26,910 nt of DNA from Haplomitrium mnioides (Eukaryota; Marchantiophyta; Haplomitriopsida; Calobryales): positions 1 through 26,910 of the forward strand of contig JBNGIS010008408.1 of assembly GCA_049999725.1 (NCBI GenBank). Reading direction: 5' to 3'. Below the pieces are notes generated by a model. It ran no database searches. It was not told the DNA's origin and saw only the letters and a list, made by a program, of their open reading frames with translations. Shown piece after piece: positions 19,700 through 26,910 of this stretch. How positions within the stretch are numbered: the first letter of the stretch is position 1; the number at the start of each line of letters is the position of its first letter. Made by a program: the position numbers and the translations under genes.

Positions 19700-20230
19700 C
19701 TTCATTGAGTGGGCTCTCTCATAGTAACTTCTATTCTTGTGCAAGGCCTCAATCTCCAAACAAAGCAGTCTAGTGCTTCTTCTTCTCTTATATCCAGAAT
19801 TTGCATATTTGTGTCTTGAATGTGTGTAATATAGCTTCTTACTGTACCAAACTGCTTCAATTTGACCAATTTTTCTCTTGCTACTTTTGAAACATTTACA
19901 ACTTTAAATCTTGAAATCACCACTTCTTTGAACTCACACCAAGAAACAATAGAAGCAACAAATCCATGTTGTGCTTGCTCTACTTGATATCTCCACCAAG
20001 TTTTTGCAACTCCTTCTATTTGACTTGTCAGAATTAGAATTCGCCGACCATCTTCTCTAATGTGTGAAATGCTTTGGGTAATAGAAATCGCTCATAACTC
20101 TCTTCTTCTCGAAAATTTTCTTTTTCTTCCCTTCTTCCTTTCAAAAGACGTGAAAGACATTCAAGTCGTTGCTCCATTGCTTGAACCATCGCCTCTTGAT
20201 TCTCTATGTAACTCACCACCAAAAACAAAT
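19700..20230 (-). pseudogene. gag: Gag of the chromovirus, decayed
   Basis: An N-terminal piece with a coiled-coil-like charged stretch (AMEQRLECLSRLL, EEKENFREEESYERF) leads, after a break, to the retrotransposon gag core VAREKLVKLKQFGTVRSYIT...REEEALDCFVWRLRP (19880-19730). I see no clear CCHC zinc knuckle between this and the protease. It may be absent or destroyed. Confidence 0.8.
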
Positions 20231-20232
20231 CG

Positions 20233-20246
20233 TAGCTCTGATACCA
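20233..20246 (-). other. Primer binding site for initiator tRNA-Met
   Basis: The minus strand reads TGGTATCAGAGCTA one base inside the 5' LTR end (20248). This is the classic plant LTR-retrotransposon PBS complementary to the 3' end of tRNA-iMet. It fixes the element's orientation. Confidence 0.95.
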
Positions 20247-20247
20247 A

Positions 20248-20636
20248 TGTAAGAGAATTCAAAGACCAAATCCAAATGAGTAAGAACTCATAGTGAACTC
20301 TAATAGAGTTCTTCAACCAAAAGAAAATCAAGGTCCAAGCTAAGACCAAGAGTGCAAGCAAAAGCCAAGCAACCAAAGAACCGATGTGATTTGAGAGGAA
20401 CTCTTTAATGAGCAATTAGGCTAAGGAACCCTTCTATTTTTATAAGATAAGAGGGTGTCATCCCTCTTTCTATACTTACAAGCCACTTCTAAATTCAACC
20501 CTAAAAGTGATTCTCTACTAAAAGTGACTTTGAAGGCAAGTGATTTTATCTCAACCCTAAAAGTGGCTCTCTACCACTTCTTTCACTCCTCACTATTTTC
20601 TTATAAATAGCACAACCTTATGCTTGTACTATTGCA
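20248..20636 (-). repeat. 5' LTR of the chromovirus
   Basis: Plus-strand reading TGTAAGAGAATTC to TTGTACTATTGCA, 389 bp like its partner. A TTATAAATAG element on the plus strand (TATTTATAA on the minus, about 20600-20610) lies near the transcriptional start of the LTR and is kept in both LTRs. Confidence 0.93.
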
Positions 20637-21287
20637 AAGCGTGCATGGGCTCTAGCTATCCCTACAAACACGAGCTTCAGTAGTCCATGAATACACAAGC
20701 TTTAGTAGTCTTTTCATACTTTCACTTCAACAATCTTCTCGCATCTACACTTTAAGGTTCTAGTTCAAAGTTCATGCACGTGAGAGCTTCAACATTCCAT
20801 GCTCGTCTGAGCTTTAACATTCAAAGTGCAAAAGAGCTTTAATAGTCTCTACATGTATAAGCTTTAAGGCTACGATTCAAAGTTCTTGCGCATCTAAGCA
20901 TCTTTTTTGATTGAATATGTTTTTCATAAAATTTGAATGTTTTGATCAATTTTGGAAATTAATGATATCATTATTAGTTTTGAAAATATTTAACAACAAA
21001 TTTCTTATATGTTTAATATATATTCTATTCAATGATGTTTATGCTTTTTAAAGAAGAAATTATAAAGGCAATTTTGATAAAATTCTTATAAGAAGATTTT
21101 TTAAAATACTTTGTACACTCGAAATAGATAATTTTGATGTATAAATTATAGTTTTTTTTTGCAAAAAAATATTTCTAGCGTCAAATTCATGATTTTTTAT
21201 GCAAAAATTTCAATTTGGTTTTGTGAATGCCAAATGAAACAGGAACCCAATAGCGATTCTTAGTTCAAAGTAGCGATTGTTATAAGA
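20637..21287 (+). repeat. 3' flank of copy 1b, right part, and putative right terminus
   Basis: No gene. Palindrome variants run to about 20910 (CGTGCATGGGCTCTAGC at 20641, CATGCACGTGAGAGC near 20774). Very AT-rich DNA follows. The final 120 bases, ending GTTCAAAGTAGCGATTGTT at about 21287, match 7570-7692. This is the second instance of the shared terminus and is immediately followed by unrelated DNA leading into copy 1d. Confidence 0.5.
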
Positions 21288-22031
21288 GAAATGATTGCTG
21301 TTTATCACAAATACTTATCAACCATCCTCTTAAAGACTAAGAGACACTAACCAATATCCATTTGAGCATTAAATCCAAGTGTGCAATTTGTCCAAATGGC
21401 TTGCTCGTTTGTACACAGGAGTTTGTGAGTGTATGGACTCTAGAGTCACATGGACTCTATAGTCCATGCCAGCATAGACCCAGTCACTATGCACATAGAC
21501 TCCTGAGTCCCTATGGGTATAGACTCTAGAATCTCTACGGGCATGGACTCTAGAGACCATGCTCGCATGGATCAGGAGTTGAGTTGCAAGATTGTAGAGT
21601 CTATATGTGCATGGAAGATGGTGTGCAATATAAAGTATACACCAAATAAAAAAATGATCTAAAAGTGTTAACTTGCCATTGTTGTAGGCCTCCTATAGAC
21701 CGTTGGTGAACGAACTCCTTGGCTTCACTTCATTGAAGCAGAATTTCGTTGGTGATGTCTTGAACAGTATGATCGTATTTTCAAACTACACAAGCAACCC
21801 AATGTGGGCTCTGTGCCCCCTATGAATCATAGTAGCTTGGACCAAAATACCCATGTTGAAATTTTCATCTTCACATTGGAAAATGTAAAGGTGATAGTCA
21901 ATGTTTATGATTGTTCTGCAACAAACTAGCCATTCGTTGGCTAGTTTGTGAGGCTCAAGATTCTTCAACACATTTGTATACCGATCAAGCTTTGGTTGAG
22001 CCGATTTTGGAATATTGGCTTGTGAAGGCAT
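21288..22031 (-). pseudogene. Gene 1, copy 1d: exon 1 and part of intron 1 only
   Basis: The ATG at 22031 opens MPSQANIPKSAQPKLDRYTNVL, homologous to MVSQGIVSDPARLKPYRYLDVI of 1a. The exon carries the conserved middle (DYHLYIFQCEDENFNMGILVQATMI, quoted to show homology; compare HHLYLF/FNLGLVVQITMI in 1a) and ends near 21687 at a weakened donor. The intron holds palindrome repeats at 21410-21620. After it, nothing of exon 2 onward is found; homology stops at about 21290. One stop follows HIGLLV. It is arranged divergently from 2c, as 1a is from 2a, but the whole unit is inverted. The N-terminal domain is therefore as conserved as the ParB part, though I cannot name it. Confidence 0.7.
21410..21620. 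repeat. Palindromic repeats in intron 1 remnant of copy 1d
   Basis: Seven or so units such as GACTCTAGAGACCATGCTCGCATGG, here cut to key parts: arms GAGTCCATGC/GCATGGACTC joined by TCTAGA. Spacing varies between 24 and 33 bp. It is the same intron position as the array at 3105-3375 in 1a, on the opposite strand. Confidence 0.8.
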
Positions 22032-22039
22032 GAGATGGT

Positions 22040-23273
22040 TTGAGAGAATTTTAATGAGATTAGAACAATGTCATAGAAGAGAATGCATTATGATGAAGTA
22101 TAGAGAAGATTTAGAAGTTATTAGAGGAAACTTAGATTTGATCGATTTTCTTCAATATGTGTAGAATTGAGTACAGAGAAAATTTTGTTCTTGATATACA
22201 TGTTTAGAAGCTGATATTTTTAAGAAAGATATAATATTTCTCAAATAACTAGCAAAAATTTATAGAAGTGAAAAAGCTCTTGTAAACCTTAAGTTATTAT
22301 CGGTCAAAGTTACAAAAGTGAGCTACAGAAAAGTCAAAACAGAGAGTATCTAAGGATTAGAAAATACAAATTTTATTATATGAGTAGAAAGATTACTTAA
22401 AAATATTTTCAACAAGGTATATTATAAGCAAGTTGAGTTAGTATTACAGACTTTATAGAGACTCTTCTAGAATAGACTAAAGAGTAGAAAAGTCAATTTG
22501 TTCTTTGACTTATTCTTTGAGAGAATCTCGAAGTATCATCTTAAGAACTGTTTGAAGGGACAAATACAAGGTTAAATAGTCTTGGATCAATTGTTGAGAT
22601 TCTTTGACAAGAGAAGCTCCAAATGAAAAGCTTCTTCTTGAGGAACAAAACAAAAGGTGGAGATACTTGACGAGCACTTTTAGGATTTAATAACTAGAGA
22701 GATAATCACCTTGAATTCTTTATCTAAGGTGATAGAATGTTTAGTTTTACTCCTAATAGCTATATAGACTAGTATATAAAGAGGAGGAGAAGAGAGGAGA
22801 GGAGCTTGAGTTAGGACTTGGTTTTCATTTTAGACTTGAGACTTGAGATTTGTCAGAGACCTTTGGAGAAGAGCTTGGAGGAACTCTTGGAGGAATTACT
22901 TTGAAGACTCATTAGAGGGAAAACACTTGAAGAGTAGTTTTTCATAGAGTGAGGAGTTTGTTGAGAGTTAGAGAGGTGAGAGCAAGAGTATTTTGTATGA
23001 GAACATTTGGAGTAAAGAGTGGAGAATTCCAATATTTTTTTTTATTGAGTACTTATGTTTGGTAGACTTTGTAGATTTTATTGTGTATTGATTATTGCAG
23101 CCAAACTTCCACCCACCTCTCATATTCAATATACACTCAACATCAAAGTCATACGAGGAGAAATAGGCAAAGACTCTAGTTTCATAAACATGAGATGCCA
23201 TTTTCTCTAACGTGTAAAAGAGTGAAAATGGGAAGGAAAAAATGTACGATGAAATGTTCACAAAAAATGAAAG
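22040..23273. other. Unassigned purine-rich intergenic DNA between 1d and 2c
   Basis: No coding region I can support. The 2b/1b pair has only about 200 bp between its genes, so this 1.2 kb (plus gap) looks like an insertion. From 22745 it has TATATAAAGAGGAGGAGAAG and then GA-rich leader-like DNA to 23000, resembling the promoter and leader of an unknown element. A minus-strand reading at 23203-23080 (MASHVYETRVFAYFS) has no recognised relative. Confidence 0.4.
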
Positions 23274-23373
23274 NNNNNNNNNNNNNNNNNNNNNNNNNNN
23301 NNNNNNNNNNNNNNNNNNNNNNNNNNNNNNNNNNNNNNNNNNNNNNNNNNNNNNNNNNNNNNNNNNNNNNNNN
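23274..23373. other. Assembly gap, 100 N
   Basis: Exactly 100 N. Like the other gap it lies between a divergent gene 1/gene 2 pair, here 1d and 2c. Confidence 0.98.
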
Positions 23374-23512
23374 AAAGTGAACTTGCGATAATGGAAAGAA
23401 ATTTTCCATTATCACTCCTTTTATACCCGAATTTCAAAAACACATTTTCCCATTAAAAAATGATTTGTGGAGCTATTAACACGTAGGTTTGCATAGTGAA
23501 AAAGAATGTTAG

Positions 23513-23520
23513 TATATAAA
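23513..23520 (+). promoter_or_regulatory. TATA box of gene 2, copy 2c
   Basis: TATATAAA followed by GCATTGCTCAT, about 180 bp upstream of the ATG at 23700. It is the inverted equivalent of 12281-12288. The following TTTTCTTCACAAAAATTTCACT also matches 2b. Confidence 0.55.
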
Positions 23521-23699
23521 GCATTGCTCATATTCATCTTGCCAATTTTTTTTTTATATTTTCTTCACAAAAATTTCACTATTTTTTTCGTTTTGTGAAA
23601 TTTTCTTTAAAGGCGTATAACTTGAGTATACCAACTCGAACTAGAAATATTTAGTAAAATACTTCCTTCAATTTTCTCATTTTTCATTATTATTTTTAA

Positions 23700-26600
23700 A
23701 TGACTCAAGTGCTCAAAGACAAGAAAAGGTTAGAATTTCAGAATTCATGTTCACAGAAAAGTGTGTTACTTTTGTTGTAGATTGTTTCAAATTGTTGTTC
23801 TTATGAGAAAAGCATTGGAATACCTAAAGCGTCAATTGTGATAACTAGTATTTTGGGAAAAAGATGGCAATTGTTGAACAAGATACATCAACAAAGGAAC
23901 ATTAAGCAAGTGAACCTTATGAGTGCATAGGATCAATGCATGCATATGGTAAAGTAGTGAACCCAATGCATGTATAGGATCAAGAAGTGAAGGAGTAAAC
24001 TCAATGCGTGCATAGGATTCAAGACTCAACCTTCTGCACGTAGTGGATCTTTCTTGTCGGTCAAGCAATCAAAGCTTACTCTTTATGGTGACTATTTTAA
24101 TAGGTCAACACAGAGATGTTCAAGTTAGAATGATGATGCGGTTGTGAAGCTTTCTATGTCATTAGTAGATGACGACAAAGATGTTAAAGATCCAAATGTA
24201 TTTGCTCAAAATACAAAAAAACACAAAATCAAATGATTTCTTCAATTTTAGAGGTGATGCGCTATCAACGCTAGTACCACTCAAACAATGAGTGAATTCT
24301 TATCAAGTTGAACCTCTGAGTGAGAATGGAAGATTGTTTGGAAACAAAATTTGTTTGGAGGAATCTTAACACGACAACTTTGGCAATAATTCAAGCAATA
24401 GTCTCAATTATTCAACATTTCTATGGAGTTATTGCTGTCTTGTCTTGGAGTCCGACAAAGGTAACAAATTTCTTATTTTTTGAAACCTATGGTTAGCATC
24501 ATTTTCCTTTTACAAGACTCAAAGCTTAGTTCTAGAGATGTTATGTTTTATCAACTTAGTGCAACAAGATATTGGTTTTGTTAAGTTTTTTCTCACACAA
24601 AATTCAAGTAAAAAAAAAACCTTACCATATAGAGTTGTCAAAACAGACTCTATATTTGCATAGGGTCTATTGCTTTTAGTTTGAATCCAAAGCATATCAA
24701 GAGTCAAATAAAGCAAGGAAATTGTTTTGATTGATGGTTGTGACTTTAGACTTGTATTAGGTTTTGCAATTGTTGCTTTCAATTCAAAGCCCAAACCAAG
24801 ATAAACAAGATCAAGAATCGTTTATGTTGTTTGTGATCCTATGCACTCATAGGTTTTGTTCTTGTTTCTTTTAATTCTAATTGCGACAATAATCAAACAA
24901 AAACAAGATATTGATGTTGTTCCTTTTGATATTATACTCATATACGATCAGTCATCATTTTTTTGAACCCTATGTGCACATAGAGTAATTGCTTGCATTG
25001 AAACTGAAGTTCCAATATATGATCTCAAGGGTACAAATCTTTCTTTTCTCCTCTCGAAACTATTGCGCAATTTGAGTCAAAGATAGGTAACCGGTCTTTG
25101 TTTCTTTAAAGTCACATAGTTATTGTGAATGTTGTTCTAATTACCCTATATTTAAATAGTACAAAATATACTTTTAATTTTTTAAAAAAAATTCATCTCT
25201 TCTATTCAATATATTTGTTAAAGTTGTTTTGAATATATTTTACACCTAAAGTTATTTTCTGAAATTCAAGACATAAAGACATGTTTCACTAAATTGTTCA
25301 TATCTTTTTGATGCTTTGTGATGATGCAGTCATTTATAATCGCCAATTGCTTCTTCATCGTGAGCACAAATGAAAGAGAGAACAAAACTTGCAAACCATC
25401 AAAGAAAATGTTATACCGATGATAAAAAATACTTGGAAATTGTAATTCATAGAATGTATCAAGAGAAAATAGCCATTCCACTCTAGCCTTCACCACCAAA
25501 AAGCATTGATAAAGATTGCTTAGTGGAGGTGCATGTTTTTGGTGCTTTAATATCCAGTCATGCTCTTTCTTCAAGGGTCTTTTAAACCTATGAAGACTTG
25601 AGAAGCGACTCCAATTGACAGCTATGGTGTTCAATAGAATACTATATGACTTTGAAAGACCGTTGCTTCCTACTTTGTATCTTCAGTTGGACAATATGTT
25701 ACGAGAGAATAAGAATTCCATCTTATTTAGATATCTTAGTCTCCTTATTGCCAAGAATGTTTTCCAAAAAGTCAAGATGGGATTTATCGATCAAATGTTT
25801 AGTGGATTATTAAAACGTGTCAAAGCTTTCACGATTACAAGTCTAGCCATGCGCTACAATTGTCTTATAATCCTAAACCACAAGTAACTCTTTTGATGGA
25901 AACTTGGGATTTCAAATTTCTTTCTGCAGCAGTGTCTCTCTCTAGTTCAAAGTATATATGACATTACTTTTAATCAACAATTCAAGTTCAAGTTGAGTGA
26001 TTCGAAGGCAAAGATTTGGAGCAAACAATTTTTAACAGATAAATTTTGGCTACTTTCAGATGGTATTTGTCAATTCAAGTGTCTACTTGAAGTGGACAAT
26101 GAAATTTTAAGTTCAATGTTGATTCCTCTCAAGGCATACTCTAAAATTAAATGATCTCAAAAGGAAGAAAGAAAAGTTGACGTAGAGAAAGTGTTCTTTG
26201 CAATAGAGGAAAACATAAGTGAGAATTGCTACAAGTTCTTTACAGATTTTGATATTCAATGGTGGAATGACTTTTTCCTTACCCAACAAGAGATTGAGGC
26301 TTACATCCTTGAAAGAAAAAGATGAGAATTCAAAGAAGCGGAATATACCTTTCCACCTTCACAACCAACAAATACTTATATGATTCTCAAAATGTTTGTG
26401 TAAGCTCTCAATTTGATGTTCAACAGATAGAGGAAGATGTTCCAATAGAACATATATTTTCTACATGTCAAGCAATCTATAATGGAGCACCTAGGTTGCA
26501 AGAAGGGGCTGTTTCATATCATACCAGATACCGGCACAAATTTGGCAACCTAAATGAGGTGAAAGCCTAAATCTTTACTTGTGTTGTTGTATCATTTGAT

Positions 26601-26760
26601 CTAAAGTGCAGACCATTTTGGATTGCCAAAGTCTTCAAAGTTTTGTCATTTGATAAGGAGGAACCTTTGAACCCAAAACAAGTATATGTTCAATAGTTTG
26701 CTTGTGAGGTTTAAGATGCATTTTCTGGACAATACTTTCCAAAACAATAGTAGCAATGAA
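23700..26760 (+). pseudogene. Gene 2, copy 2c: DUF7869-type protein gene with internal deletion
   Basis: Starts MTQVLKDKKRLEFQNSCSQKS, matching 2b. Exon 1 ends at 24460 before gtaac, but about 0.9 kb of exon 1 (the CxxC and EWMD.. blocks of 2a/2b) is deleted at about 24437. An intron carrying palindromes follows to about 25200. The core exon has KYLEIVIHRM (compare the IIIDGMD of the family), PPKSIDKDCLVEVHVFGALI, RPLLPTLYLQLDN, RENKNSILFRYLSLLIAK and KVKMGFIDQMFSGLL (25440-25820). Here the VGHTHE residues between GF and DQMFS are missing. Downstream KLSDSKAKIWSKQF, LLEVDNEILSSM, NCYKFFTDF and FWIAKVFKVLSFDKEEP align with 2b up to about 26750, where homology stops without the acidic tail. Dead copy. 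Confidence 0.7.
23915..24060 (+). repeat. Coding palindromic repeat of copy 2c
   Basis: Four to five irregular units such as CAATGCATGCATATGG and CAATGCGTGCATAGGATTC, in the same place in the gene as 2127-2276 and 11718-11905. Here most CGs have become TG/CA (ATGCATGCAT), as methylation-driven decay would give. Confidence 0.6.
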
Positions 26761-26910
26761 AAGAAACAAAAATCTGTTGAAAGGCAGGGGTGTATACTCC
26801 GTGGATCGATAGAATGAAAAGCATTTTGGTTTACTCCTTAGGTCCCCTATATATAGGGTACATGGTAGTGACTAACCCTAGAATGGTAGTGACTAACCCT
26901 AGAATAGAGC
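26761..26910. repeat. Window end: 21-bp direct repeat, otherwise unassigned
   Basis: Two perfect adjacent copies of a 21-bp unit (26862-26882 and 26883-26903, beginning ATGGTAGTGACTAACCCTAG). A short palindrome CCCTATATATAGGG precedes them at 26844-26857. The stretch has no match to the end of copy 2b, so it marks a junction or another repeat cut by the window edge. Confidence 0.7.

Larger units (their letters stand above)
15792..20636 (-). mobile_element. Ty3/gypsy chromovirus, complete but inactive, minus strand
   Basis: A 4845-bp LTR retrotransposon with 389-bp LTRs at both ends (TG..CA), a PBS, then gag, protease, RT, RNase H, integrase and chromodomain in Ty3/gypsy order. The chromodomain after integrase makes it a chromovirus. 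The LTRs differ at about 50 of 389 positions by my hand alignment, so the insertion is old. The flanking pentamers AAACA (15787-15791) and AAGCG (20637-20641) could be a target duplication decayed by two G-to-A changes, but this is weak. It sits inside the 3' flank of copy 1b. All domains carry stops, and no single long frame survives. Confidence 0.93.

Noticed and set aside
15787-20641. Perfect 5-bp target duplication of the chromovirus
   Set aside because: AAACA and AAGCG differ at two positions; decay is possible but not shown.
22201-23099. Solo LTR (TG..CA with internal TATA box)
   Set aside because: No matching flanking duplication and no second LTR or PBS in the window; the ends could be chance.
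22968-23261. Minus-strand frame starting MASHVYETRVFAYFS
   Set aside because: No recognised motif, low-complexity second half and no second copy in the window; listed only as unassigned DNA.
25266-25634. 122-codon minus-strand frame
   Set aside because: Antisense shadow of the conserved DUF7869 exon of copy 2c.

Overview
The window looks like AT-rich, repeat-dense nuclear DNA of a land plant. The evidence is spliceosomal introns with GT..AG ends, AATAAA signals after stop codons, and a chromodomain-bearing Ty3/gypsy retrotransposon primed by initiator tRNA-Met. A gymnosperm or seed-free plant is my guess; nothing in the sequence fixes the species. Two exact 100-N runs (2511-2610, 23274-23373) are assembly gaps. 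I see no intact cellular gene, tRNA, rRNA or CRISPR array.

The window is dominated by decayed copies of what looks like one large mobile unit carrying two divergently transcribed genes. Gene A ('gene 2' copies 2a, 2b, 2c) encodes a protein that I match by pattern to the eukaryotic DUF7869 family, which may have a transposase-like fold. Gene B ('gene 1' copies 1a-1d) encodes an unknown N-terminal domain, a Lys-rich linker, a ParB/sulfiredoxin-like domain with a GGNHS motif, a helical region, and a bacterial-type N6/N4 DNA methyltransferase. In the methyltransferase, motif IV (DIPY) precedes motif I (DLCSGSGT), which is the beta-class order. The pair occurs three times: 2a(-)/1a(+) at 1-7692; 2b(-)/1b(+) at 8234-21290, split by a retrotransposon; and, inverted, 1d(-)/2c(+) at about 21290-26760. 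1c (about 7693-8095) is an orphan ParB-domain fragment. All copies carry stops, frameshifts or deletions.

A short CpG-rich palindrome (core GTCCATGCGCGCATGGAC and variants such as CCTATGCGNGCATAGG) forms 24-bp tandem arrays inside introns of gene 1. It also forms 30-bp-period coding repeats in gene 2 and scattered copies in the 3' flanks. It is the most pervasive structure in the window. A ParB-like protein and a dense palindrome in the same element recall ParB-parS, but that link is inference.

At 15792-20636 a 4.8-kb chromovirus lies on the minus strand inside the 3' flank of copy 1b. It has two 389-bp LTRs about 87% identical by hand count, a PBS, gag, protease, RT, RNase H, integrase and chromodomain. 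It is old and inactivated by many stops.
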